Source of the DNA: Zonotrichia leucophrys gambelii
Lineage: Eukaryota; Chordata; Aves; Passeriformes; Passerellidae
DNA: 64,000 bases
Assembly (NCBI RefSeq): GCF_028769735.1
Contig: NC_088173.1
Coordinates: 19,966,038 to 20,030,037, forward strand
Direction: 5' to 3'
The notes under the pieces were generated by a model. That model searched no databases. It was not told where the DNA came from and saw only the letters and a program-made list of their open reading frames with translations. The translations under genes were made by a program, and so were the position numbers. Positions 54,711 through 64,000 of this stretch are shown here, one piece after another; positions within the stretch are counted from its first letter, which is position 1; every line of letters begins with the position of its first letter.

Positions 54711-54728
54711 TGGCGTCCCTGGACGGAC
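54711..54728 (+). promoter_or_regulatory. primer-binding-site-like motif
   Basis: TGGCGTCCCTGGACGGAC begins two bases after the inferred LTR end at 54708. TGG is the complement of a tRNA CCA end, and the next bases fit a 7-bp acceptor arm plus discriminator. The sequence just beyond (ACTCGAAT) complements a canonical tRNA T loop, which supports copying from or pairing with a tRNA 3' end. The tRNA species cannot be fixed by eye. Confidence 0.55.
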
Positions 54729-54768
54729 TCGAATCACCACAACCCTTCGGGGGGAGATAAACCGGACA

Positions 54769-54774
54769 CCCACG
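54769..54774. repeat. 6-bp target-site duplication, right (CCCACG)
   Basis: Matches 54094-54099. The match extends four more bases (TGTC) because the right flank happens to begin like the LTR, leaving slight ambiguity over the exact boundary. Confidence 0.8.
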
Positions 54775-56750
54775 TGTCAGTCCTCTGGCATGCAAAATCA
54801 GAGCATACCTTCTAAACGCGCTGCTATGGCAGAGCATTGTGTGCATGATGCTAAACACATTTGAATGCATTTCTTACTGAGAAACAGAACATCATGTCAT
54901 CTGAACTGCTTAAGGCAAGTCAGACTTTGTGTTTGTATCTCAAACTAGACTCACTACTTGACATTTTTGTGTTTGAGCTGTTTAGAACTTGGAAAGCATT
55001 ACAGAATACTGAGATAAAAAGCTTAAGGTTTGTTGTCAAAATTGCTTCCATGTATCTGCTTCTGCTTGACTCTAAAACGGACTAAAAATACTTTGACTAT
55101 CCAGCTTACTTAAATGAAAACATGTAAAATTATCCATCTAATAACATGTGACTACATTTTCACTTCGAAAACCATGTAAAAGTCACATTTATTTTTGGCC
55201 CAGGTTACCCTGCTGTTTTAGTGGGCAAAAGAATAGTTTCATGTATGAAACAAGGTGGGAGTTTCACACTTTGGTTGTAAAACCACTCTTCTGATTTGCC
55301 CGAGAGTTGAAAAATGCTATTTTAAGCATTTAAAGTTCTAATGCAATGGTGGTATGTATGGTGATAAGTACTTCTCAATTTATTAAAACAGGTATTCTGC
55401 AACACTGTTGGAAGTGTTTGTAATATCTCATCATGCATTTAACTGGCCTTTTTTGTGGCTTTTTATTGTGGTTTTGCTTGGTTTTTGTTTGGTCAAGTTT
55501 TTATAAACAAACGTATTAAAGAATTGCCAACCTGATCCAGGCAACTAACTCTACCTAGATTGTAGAAAATTATTTTTCCTTGTCAGTCAACAAGGTATTT
55601 TGAAAACTTTTAGACTGTTTTAGCCTTTAAAACATAGTAAACAACTCTTTCAGTACTGGCATTATGAAAATGTCATAAAAAGTGAAGTTGCTTTGTGGTG
55701 AGAGCTACAGTAGAGTCTGTTACCAAATACGTTTAAATTTTTACCAATTACCTTGATTCTGCAGCTATACAAATACTCACAACTGTGAGATCAACAGAAG
55801 CATAAATAATTTGAAGAACTGAAAGCTAGCCTTTTCAAAATTATTATGTAGATCTTATTTTGTGGAGTTTTTAAAATGGAAGATGTGAGACATCATTTTT
55901 TCTTATTTCATTGTGCTAAAACATCAGTGATGTACATGGAAGTACAAAGTCTCAAGAAAGAGTTTTTTAAATTTGCCTAAATTTGTCATTCTGGCCTCAC
56001 GTCAGGCAGATCACTGCCTAAGAGTGGTTCAGACATTTGTTGATAAAGGAAAGATTATACTAATTTAGGACTCTCAAAATCTATGTTGTCTAGACAACAG
56101 GCTTAAATTGAAAGACTAAAATTGGGAAATAATTAAGCTCCAAATCTGCAAACATATATGCACATGCCTAATATTACTAATAACCAGTCCAGTGGCTCAT
56201 TTGCATACAAAAAATTAAGTACATTATTGTTTTAAGGAATTGATCATAGGTCTGCAACATTAGACAGCTGTTTTGATTCATAGATGTAATATATGATGTA
56301 ATACTTCACTATGAATCCTTTTCCACTGACAAACTAGAGATCTCCAGTGCCAAAAACTGATCTTTCCTCAGTTCCTTTATTGGTTAAAAAATAATATTCT
56401 TTCAGATTAATTAAAAATTTGACAATTAATTCTCCAGCAAAATATGTGAGTTTCAAATTTCATATATGGAGAGGCACACCAATCTTTTAATATGTACTTT
56501 TGGAAAGGTATTGAAAAACATTGGAGGTATTAAAAGGTGTGGCCTTCTATAATATCTTCATATGATTTATCCAGAGAGAATTTCAATCAGTCTTTAACAA
56601 TATTTTCCAAAATGTTAACTGTGTCAGGATGTCACATCAGGACTAGGCATTGCGCCTCATCTCAGAAGGTATTGTGCCACTAAAATGCACAGTAATTTAA
56701 TTAATGAAAGAACTCATATGGCTGTTGTACAAAATTATGAACACTGGTAA
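54775..56750. other. AT-rich spacer between two LTRs
   Basis: Unique AT-rich DNA without internal retroviral sequence, so the two flanking LTRs are not the ends of one provirus. It contains one copy of a 33-bp repeat (55983-56015). Confidence 0.7.
55983..56015 (+). repeat. 33-bp exact direct repeat, copy A
   Basis: An exact 33-base match to 58904-58936, with core CTGGCCTCACGTCAGGCAGA. Flanks are unrelated and no transposon family is recognised. Confidence 0.9.
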
Positions 56751-56756
56751 ATGTTC
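56751..56756. repeat. 6-bp target-site duplication, left (ATGTTC)
   Basis: ATGTTC abuts the TGCAGAGG end of the LTR and recurs right after the other end. Confidence 0.8.
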
Positions 56757-56949
56757 TGCAGAGGAGGGCATATGTGGCCCGAAGTTTAGAGTCCGACTAG
56801 CTGAGGGCGAAAGGCCGACGCCCCTCTGCAATTCCTGGCCAGCACCCTTCGGCGTCTGATGGCCTCGGGCTGTGCTGGCTGCGGACTGGCGTACACCGCT
56901 GGTATAGGAGAGGAACGGAGCTGACCATTTCCCGGGGGTTAAACATCGG

Positions 56950-56955
56950 TTTATT
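56950..56955 (-). promoter_or_regulatory. LTR polyadenylation signal
   Basis: AATAAA on minus (TTTATT on plus), about 75 bp past the TATA-like box in transcription direction. Confidence 0.6.
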
Positions 56956-57027
56956 GAAGGTGTTGCGGGATCCAAACGCGGGGAAACCAACCGGGAAAAA
57001 GTTTTTTCATAGGGGGTGAAAACAGGA

Positions 57028-57034
57028 TTATAAA
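57028..57034 (-). promoter_or_regulatory. LTR TATA-like box
   Basis: TTTATAA on minus, with an ATTGG word about 30 bp upstream. Confidence 0.55.
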
Positions 57035-57431
57035 GGAGGGGGGGGCGGGTACAGGCGGAACCAATCGGGAAAGGTGAGGGGATGAACTTCACAGAACTGA
57101 CACTCCATGGAGACCAATAATCAAAAGGTAAAGAAGGTGTCCTGGGACCCCAGCCAACCACCATCTCCAGAGAGGAGAAGGTTCTCGAAACCTGGGAGGA
57201 GGAAGGGAGTGATTGACTGGACAGGGAGGAAACAACTTTCACTTATAAGGGAAACCAGGGGAGGAGCAATTACATATTGGCAACTATGAATAGCGGTTAC
57301 TATAGCAACTTAGCTGACAGGCTAGCAGTGGCGGGAAAAACTGGGGGAACGAAACCATTTTACACATAATAGGGGAGAACAATACATAAATTGGGGGAAT
57401 AACACAAGAAACTTAACAACACACTACCACA

Positions 57432-57437
57432 ATGTTC
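57432..57437. repeat. 6-bp target-site duplication, right (ATGTTC)
   Basis: Matches 56751-56756 and lies right next to the CCACA end of the LTR. Confidence 0.8.
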
Positions 57438-58156
57438 TTCCAACCATATTCCCCTACACAGTGCTCTCTGTGGCAAAAAATTTTGCTATTAATTAATTGA
57501 AAGACATATTAAAAGCTGATTGAAAAGGCAGCTCTTAAACATCTTTAAATTTCAGTTTATCTTTATCTTCACTTATTTTTATGTTCTTTCATACAGACTT
57601 CATTTCATTTCTTTCATTCCTTTCTCAGGTTTCCCATTATCCACTGGTTTTATCTGCTCCTTTTTCCACTCAGTGTTTTCTTTCCTTATATTCTTTGTTT
57701 CATAACATCCCTGTTTTAGATGTATTTGGAATGTGACAATGACTGTGCACATTATTCACTTTAAACTCCTCCCCTCACACCATCCCAATCTGTCTCCAGA
57801 GCCCAGGAAACAAGCAGCTCTGACAGCAGCTCTGTCTCTCCATAACAAAAAGCAGCATTAAAGACACCATCTTCTTCAACAGCTCTGCCCTCCAACCTGG
57901 AGCTCTTTGGGACCAGTTTTGGGCATCTGCCTCTGTAATTTAACTCCAAGACAATAAAACCCTGAGGCATCTCTACTTACACCAGTTCAGTGCTGTATTA
58001 TCCCAAAACAGACTCCTGAGCTACAAATCTACGGGTTTTCCCCTTTTCCCCAAAGGGCTTCTTGCTCTCCTTGAAGGTGTATATCATTATGTGGGAATGA
58101 TGAACTTTATGCTCCTGGCTAGGGGGCAAGTGATACACTTCATTGGGATGCTTAGG
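57438..58156. other. transition from AT-rich to GC-richer DNA
   Basis: AT-rich to about 57750, then clearly GC-richer. A 69-codon minus frame (57761-57970) and an open minus stretch ending near 58025 contain no recognised family. They could be 3' UTR of the degenerate FBA-like locus immediately upstream on the minus strand. Confidence 0.4.
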
Positions 58157-58457
58157 TCAGTGAAGAGGACAACTCTGCACTAACAGGCAGGATCCAAGAC
58201 GCAATACCAAATGAGAGGCAATGCTTGTGCTGCCCTCGGGCACACCCTTGAGGCCAAAAGCCATCCAGTACTGGTGCTTGTGATCAAATTGGAGAAACAC
58301 CCAGGTCCATTGGAAGCTTACAAACTGCATCTTAGCTCACATGAAGAGGTACTCTTGCCCAGGGTATTGTAAATTCTTCAGTACCTCACACAAGCCCTCT
58401 TACTCAGTACATCAATTCTTTCAGTTCCTATCCCACGAAGCTTCTCCCACTACTTAC

Positions 58458-58567
58458 CTTGGACACCTCGCTTAAAGGTTTTCACCACATTCCTGTGGTG
58501 ACAACTCCAACAATGCTGACAGATGCATTGCAGGTTGAGCCTGGCAAGGTTAGAAAAGTGCCACCAC
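58458..58567 (-). other. exon-like segment of the FBA-like pseudogene
   Basis: On minus, CTCTTGATTGCAG precedes the segment (acceptor) and CAAG|GTAAGTAG ends it, an exact match to the vertebrate donor consensus. The 110-bp interior is open for 36 codons in the frame starting WWHFSN and ends in phase 1. The TATGT|GTGG site at 59352 gives a phase-compatible upstream join. Downstream, the only phase-compatible acceptor noted (58398-58399) lacks a good pyrimidine tract and gives an intron of only about 60 bp. Confidence 0.45.
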
Positions 58568-58903
58568 CTGCAATCAAGAGATAAGGAGTCACATTAGCTG
58601 CAGTTCTCTCAATGGCATAGTCTGTCCTATACCAGTTAATAACTCTTTGTCTGTCATTCTCCCCTTCACCTCTTCTCTCCTTTTCTGGATGCTTACCTGG
58701 CTGTGTTCAAGAGTGATACAGTGTGTGTTTAGATCTGAGTGCCATAGAAACAGGGAAGTTGTGGGAAGTCTTAACTGGGACCCCAACCCACGCAACCTCC
58801 TGAGCATTAATTCAGGAGCTGCACCTGCCCTCAGTCTCTTGCTCTAGCCTGAGTTATCGTGGAGGTGTGCTGTGCCGGGCATTCCATTTTTCCTTGCCTC
58901 TCC

Positions 58904-58936
58904 TTGTCATTCTGGCCTCACGTCAGGCAGATCACT
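58904..58936 (+). repeat. 33-bp exact direct repeat, copy B
   Basis: Identical to 55983-56015, about 2.9 kb away in the same orientation. It lies in what would be an intron of the FBA-like pseudogene. Confidence 0.9.
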
Positions 58937-59440
58937 TCATTACAGACTTGACCCTTCATCACTGGGCTATTAGCTGAATCTGGTCATTGAACCCTTTATT
59001 TCCTCTTTTCTTAGTGTTCTGTGAGAAAGACTTCAGCCTGAGAGTGAGGGCACTGCCTTTCCAGCCTGGCTGTCACCATTGGCTCCAGGCTTGCACTTCC
59101 TAATAGAGCAGCCTGCTCTGTTTCCTGACAAAACCCTTCAGGGTAAGAAACCCACTCTTGGGTGCCCTGAGACAGGCATTATTTTGTCTGTACAGGTAGT
59201 GACATCCTTCAATCTGTCCCAGTATTCATGTGCTCCATCCATCCTTTGAAGCATGAGCACGGAGGTACAAGGCAGGAGGTAGATGTATAAAGGCATCAAT
59301 CATCCTGCCTGCTGTAACTGGAGGGCCTCAGGCAGGTTTTCCCAATTCCACACATATTGAGGTGTCAGATCCTTGTAGCTGTCCAATATCTGCCATCCGG
59401 GTACTTGGCTGTATGCAGGAATGGTTTTTCTCTCACACTG

Positions 59441-62400
59441 AGGCTCAGACCAGAGACTCAGTTCTCTTGCAGGATCTTTGCAATGCTGTGAGGACAGTGG
59501 CTGGGTCACTTCAATCCAAGCATGAACTTACTCCAAGGACAGAATTTATTGTCATGCTGGCTACAGGATGGCATTCTGGGCTCCTTAACAAGCCAACCCA
59601 GTGGTATCTTCAGCATCATGATCTATTGAAGTCCTTGGAAACCTGGGAGCAGCTGACTCTCTGAGGTCACCAGGAGCAGTTTCACCAGGAGCAGATGTTG
59701 TAAGAAGTTATTACATGCAACAACTAGTTTTGCTTTGGCCAGTACTGTTAGAGGAAATAGACCCAGGATCCATAAGGAAAAATAAATGTGGCATCAGAAA
59801 TTGAGCAATAATGCTTCCAGGTGAATTATTTCAGCAAATATTATTAAGGAACTTACTTTTTCAAAATTTCCTTTAATTTTTAGGCTTATGACATTGAAAT
59901 TTGGAAATAGATGGAAATAAGTCAGTTCTAAGAAGTCCTAAAAATAATTTTCCATCTTTCATTTGTGCAGATTGTTTCTAGTATATTCTGATTCTAGTTT
60001 CCAGTATATTCTTCAGTATTTTAAATTGAACTGCAGATGAAGTAAAAAAGAAACCTATTATTCACTTGGCAACTACCATTAGCATAAGAGCTATTATATC
60101 TCACTACTTCCAACGGATATATAAAATACAGTTCCTGATAAACTGAAACATTTGATCCTTTGACAGAGACTGGAGCTATTATTTACATGAATGTAACAGT
60201 TCAGAAAGTAGAAGAAAATTGATTTTCCTGCAATGTACCATGCACATTAGAATTATCAAGGATTTTTCAAAAGAAAAAAACAAGAACAGAAATTCAAAGA
60301 AAGAAAAGCCTCCTCATACCATTTTCCAACTATGCACTAGCAGGTGCAAATATAGAAATACACATACATTTCAGAATTGCCTAACTGTATGCATATAGGA
60401 AAGGCAAAAACTGCTGCTGGAAATAAGGAAAGAAAAATAATTTCACACTGAGCAGTTTTTTACAATTCAGTTTAAATGAACAAATCTGAGGCAAAATATA
60501 TTAACTTGGAACTCACTTATTCCCCTCACCTTTATGTTTCTTTATGTTTCATCTTTATTATGTTATCATAATAAACTGAAAGAGAAATAAGCTCCTTTTT
60601 AAACTAGTGATTACGAGAGCTTGCCAGTGAATGTGATATTGCCTGAGTTGTGGCAATCTGTGTCTCTGGGCTATATACACTTGCCAGTGGGGTATGACAG
60701 TCTCAAAAAGGGCTGTAAGGAAAGCTGTACCACACTAAGAAAATAAATTACCATTTGTAAATGGAGACACAACCACAAGGGCCAACAACCAAGGGATTGC
60801 TGAATTATGAGCCTGTGCCTGAAAATTCAAACACTAAAATGCAGCTGCCAGGTGTAATGTACAGGAACATTTCACTCTGTCTCAATCTTCTATTGCAAAG
60901 CCCATCCCCTCATGTCAAGCATGCGTGTGACATAGCTTGCCTGATTAAAGATGTATTTAATTATCTTCTGAAAATGTATCAAGGAGAAATATAAAATTAT
61001 AGAGAAACACTTGAAGAGATGTAGAATTTCAGAAGCTAACCATTTAACAAAGCAAAGCATTGATTTTTAAGTGTGCCATTTGTAACTTCAAACACATTTT
61101 AAAGCTTGTCTGTTCTTTGGAGTAATAGCCCTGGTTTTTTTTTTCAGGCAACAGGTGTATTACACCTGTTTTCAGGTATAAAAAACTTGCTTTTGGCATA
61201 AACAAATTAGCTTTTTTTGTTTTATTTTGTATTTCGTTAAAAATACAAAGAGACAGTACTTGACAACTACTTGATGCAATACTGAAAAGTATAAAAAAAT
61301 ATTTATTTGTCTTTCTTAAGTCATTAAGACTTCACAGGTAGGTACACAATTAACTGAGTGCTTTTTAGGTATAATAAAGCATCTAGAGTTGAAAGGGTTG
61401 TGCAGTTATATGGCCAGTATTAATTAATGAATGGTTTTTACTGTGGGATCCAATGTTGCATTTCAGCTAGGGACATCCTAGAGTCTTTTGGAATACTCTT
61501 GTATTCTAAAGGCAAAAGTTATTTATTGAATTGAAAAGATAAATTCTGTATTGTGTGTATTTCCCTCACAACCTGAAGTACAAATCTAGTCATTCTCTTT
61601 CTTCTATTGACACACTGTAAAAGTTCTCTGTTTTGCCTCGCACTCCTCAAACTTTTCTAGTTAATTTCTCATGTCAAGAAAGAAATAACAGAAAAGACCA
61701 CTGACTTTTAATTGTGATATTTCAAAATTATAAGCCCTAAGCTTTGAAGGTCCTTTCTTAAAAATTCTGAAAACTGCTAAAGACTAAGAATATTTCTGGA
61801 GAAATGTACATAAATTCATTCAAGTAGAAAAAATTAGCATCATCAAGGAACCTGGGGGTTTAAATGTACACCAAGAAGTAAAATGAATCGTCCTAATTAC
61901 TTACAACTGTAAAATAGTTGACATGCTAGGTCAGGGAAAAGGTCTGTCTAATGAAAGATGCGGTTTTCAGCAGTGGTCATAACAGATGTTCAAAAACACC
62001 AGGGTAAGAAACTGTGAGCATTCATGAATCGTCCCTATGACACCTTGCCAGGTGCCCTGACTATCACTGGTGCACTGTGCTGAGAAGGATGCTAAAGATA
62101 AATCTACTCTCTAGATTAGAATCCAAGATATAAACTTACTGCAGTTCTTGGAGAAATGGCATTCCTTGCTTTGGAATACAAGGATGCCTCCTACCTTCAT
62201 TCCACCAAGGCTCTGGGGTGTTTTTTACTGATATTAGACATTAGTATGTTGGTGGTGGACAGGAACTTGATCTACCCGTGATCTGAACAGATGCAAGTTT
62301 TCTTTGGTATACCAAGAGAAGACCAAAAGCCTACTGAGAAGGAGGGCACATTGGCACAGGATCAGTGCCAGAATATCTGCATTTGCATGACTCCCTGATG

Positions 62401-64000
62401 TCTTGGACTGTGAACAGTGACTGTGGCTTGGCTGCAAAAGGCCAAGATGCACTTTTCTGTTCGATTTAAAGAGAAATTCTGAATTTCCTATCTCTGTGGA
62501 AATCTTTGAAGGCAAGTTGGGGGATAGGGCCTGGGGCTGTTAGGGGGAGAGGATTTTTTTACTGAAATACAAAAGGGCATAAAACCAAAGACCTCTGGAA
62601 CATACTAGTGAAGTTCAATCATTTGATCAGGTGATTAACACCAGAAAAAGATGGCAATGTGTTTTACATAGGAAAAATTCCACTAATATTCTTCCTAGAC
62701 AACAAGAATAGATAGCTTGCCCAAGGAAAACAAGAAATCCGTGGCAACATCTGAAAAGTAGTCAAGATTATATGTAAAGTTTCTGATTTTAATAGCAGAC
62801 AGTCCTCCATGTCTTATTTAATGTAACTGAAGTATTCTTTAAGAACTGAAACTGAAATCCTCTGGAACATCAAAAAAAATATTATTTTGTTTACAGCTAA
62901 TGAAATGCCCTTCATACTGAATTATTCAAATATCATCAAGAAATTGGTTAAAATGTAATTTCATCTAGCCATGAGATTTCAGCTTATATGGAAAGTGACA
63001 ATATTTTCACTCCTCTTTTCTTTCCTCTGCCAAACTACCAAACATGCAGCACCATGGGAGAAGCAGAGTCACAGGGGAATCCTTAACTGTGGCCCATATG
63101 TAGGAGGTGAAAATAGCCGGAAATATATTGATTTGGTGATGAGCATTTTGGAGTGGAGCACAGCAAAGAACACAGGTTGTGAATTCTTAACCTTTCGTGG
63201 TGCAGCCTTTGTCTGGGGGAGCAAAGCAGCAGCTCCTTGCTTGGGGCAGAGCCAGAGTTGAGTCCAAAGCCAGCAAAGTCCATCTGTCATATCTGCAACA
63301 GATTGGCCAAGTTTGTAGCACAGATTTGCACCATGGGCTACATCTGTGAAGAAACACAGAATTACAGTAATTTTCACTGGTTTAAAATTGAAACTTCCTT
63401 AAATAGAGTCACACCATTTCAATTTTTCAGTGTGGGAAAAATAGATACAGATATAATCAAGTCTCATTGGAAAAGCTGCAAAAGTGGAATTAGACTGGAA
63501 TCTGATTCCCACCTTTAGCTTCTTGGCTATAGAATCTTGTTGATTGTTACTCAATTTCAGCCCCAGTAGGTCTCACCATTTATTCATTTGTAATGACACA
63601 ATTTTAAAAGAGGGATAGGCACACCACTAGTCCCTCTCTTAGGACCAGTTTCAGAATAAACAGTAGAACTCTGTGGAGAAGAGCGATGTGGCTGAAATTT
63701 CTGTAAAGGAGCAATTGATAAAGCAACCCAGAGCAGTAAATACTTTGCTGAGGAGCCAAGGGTGTTTGTCTATTTCTCTTCTATTTCAGTTTCTAAAGGA
63801 AAGGTTACTTTTGCCTCCCTAAATCAGCAGCTTTAGGAAAACCTCACGGCAGTATTGAAATCATACCTCCACCCTAGAAAGGAGCAACCTAAAGTCAGAC
63901 TGACATTAACTGAGGGGCCCTAAAAAAGCCAAATTTTTCTAAGTTTATGTAGGCCCCCCTCAGTCTAAAGCCCCATGCACTGAGTGATATGGACAACAGG
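59441..64000. other. AT-rich non-coding stretch
   Basis: A GC-richer shoulder continues to about 59700 and includes a small CACCAGGAGCAG duplication (about 59667-59694). The rest is AT-rich with no recognised exon, RNA or transposon. No F-box-like coding segment was found upstream (on minus) of the FBA-like remnant. Open frames at 62234-62515 and 63069-63377 (minus) and 62971-63261 (plus) overlap and have no known motif. Confidence 0.55.
61150..61170. repeat. palindrome with paired E-boxes
   Basis: Arms AACAGGTGTA (61150-61159) and TACACCTGTT (61161-61170) are exact reverse complements around a single T. Each arm holds a CAGGTG/CACCTG E-box, the type bound by ZEB/Snail and some bHLH factors. 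Binding is inferred from the motif only. Confidence 0.7.

Larger units (their letters stand above)
54100..54768 (+). mobile_element. solo-type ERVK-like LTR with residual leader
   Basis: A class II-type endogenous retrovirus remnant bounded by TG...CA and 6-bp target duplications. Imperfect terminal inverted repeats are TGTCGG and CCGGACA. From 5' to 3' it has a U3-like region with an inverted CCAAT word (ATTGG, 54404-54408), TATAAAG (54488-54494), AATAAA (54591-54596), and a CpG-rich U5-like end. The natural LTR end appears to be at 54708 (609 bp). A leader of about 45 bp with a primer-binding-like motif follows, then a second copy of GAGATAAACCGGACA (54754-54768). This suggests a deletion that removed nearly all of the interior and most of the 3' LTR. 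No gag, pro, pol or env remains, and open frames inside are not genes. Many intact CpGs suggest a fairly recent insertion. Confidence 0.85.
56757..57431 (-). mobile_element. solo LTR, ERVK-like, second family
   Basis: A 675-bp LTR in reverse orientation. Read on minus it starts TGTGGTAGTGTGTTGTTAAG and ends CCTCCTCTGCA, flanked by the 6-bp duplication ATGTTC/GAACAT. On minus it has an ATTGG word (57061-57065), a TTTATAA TATA-like box (about 57028-57034), and AATAAA (56950-56955), in promoter-then-polyA order. The U5-like end is very CpG-rich (GCGTCGG, TACGCC, CGCGTT). It shows no clear similarity to the LTR at 54100, so the two are different families. The 181-codon minus frame at 56697-57242 lies almost wholly in this LTR and is not a gene. 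A CCACA word at 56773-56777 (minus) would mirror the TGTGG start, but only the boundary used here gives a target duplication. Confidence 0.85.
58157..59440 (-). pseudogene. degenerate F-box-associated (FBA) domain gene fragment
   Basis: A candidate broken multi-exon gene on minus, related by eye to FBXO2/6/17/27/44/NCCRP1, whose FBA domain binds glycoproteins for SCF ubiquitin ligases. Exon-like piece 1 (about 59437-59352) encodes CERKTI, then GWQILDSYK, recalling the family's C-K-x-(I/V)...W-x-x-LLDS segment. Piece 2 (58567-58458) has strong splice sites and starts WWHFSN; joining the pieces places WW where the family has (D)WW. Its end, HHRNVVKTF, resembles the N-x-x-V-L-x-x-F segment. Piece 3 (about 58392-58157) has EVLKNLQYPG, then FLQFDHKHQYW and FGLKGV...STSI, recalling EV-HxF-YPPG, FxxFEH-DTQYW and YGARVTNSSV. 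A TGA at 58337-58339 interrupts piece 3, with about 13 extra codons compared with the family. No F-box was found. Order and spacing support homology, but no profile search was possible. Confidence 0.42.

Noticed and set aside
56697..57242. 181-codon minus-strand open frame, the longest in the window
   Set aside because: It lies almost entirely inside a solo LTR bounded by target duplications, runs through the LTR TATA and polyA region, and has no retroviral or cellular domain.
54100..57431. The two LTRs as ends of a single provirus
   Set aside because: They are different families, in opposite orientations, each with its own distinct 6-bp target duplication, and the DNA between them has no retroviral content.
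57761..57970. 69-codon minus-strand frame as the last exon of the FBA-like locus
   Set aside because: It does not resemble the FBA C-terminus, which already appears to end near 58157. More likely 3' UTR or chance.

Overview
This window looks like nuclear DNA from a bird, probably a passerine. It is AT-rich and almost gene-free, and I see no intact protein-coding gene. The lineage call rests on the repeats. There are several 5'-truncated CR1 LINE fragments, one of which ends in the ATTCTATG-type octamer repeats typical of avian CR1. There are also two CpG-rich solo-type LTRs with 6-bp target-site duplications, as expected for class II (ERVK-like) avian retroviruses. 'Passerine' is inference; 'sauropsid with avian-type CR1' is well supported.

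Layout. About 1-23,700 is unremarkable AT-rich DNA containing one forward CR1 (3358-3763), short microsatellites and a few small tandem duplications. About 23,700-27,300 holds a 320-bp CTCTC-type pentanucleotide satellite and two copies of a composite element: a CR1 3' tail joined to a shared head of about 100 bp that I cannot assign. One copy abuts or interrupts an older CR1. About 27,300-49,500 is mostly featureless, with an (ATATG)n microsatellite at 40.4 kb and a purine/pyrimidine foldback at 45.3 kb. About 49,500-50,070 has three small CR1 remnants. About 54,090-57,440 has two unrelated LTRs in opposite orientations. The first (plus strand) still carries a primer-binding-site-like leader after its LTR end, followed by a second copy of the terminal 15 bases and then the target duplication.

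The region 58,150-59,440 (minus strand) is the only protein-like signal I could build. Four peptide pieces, in the correct order and partly joined by phase-compatible splice sites, resemble the FBA (F-box-associated, glycoprotein-binding) domain of the FBXO2/6/17/27/44/NCCRP1 family. An in-frame stop, apparent indels and no visible F-box make it most likely a decayed pseudogene. This is a by-eye family call and needs a profile search.

The window is best read as a gene desert or a very large intron. The repeats do not form a functional unit with one another. All other open frames appear to be chance or repeat-derived.
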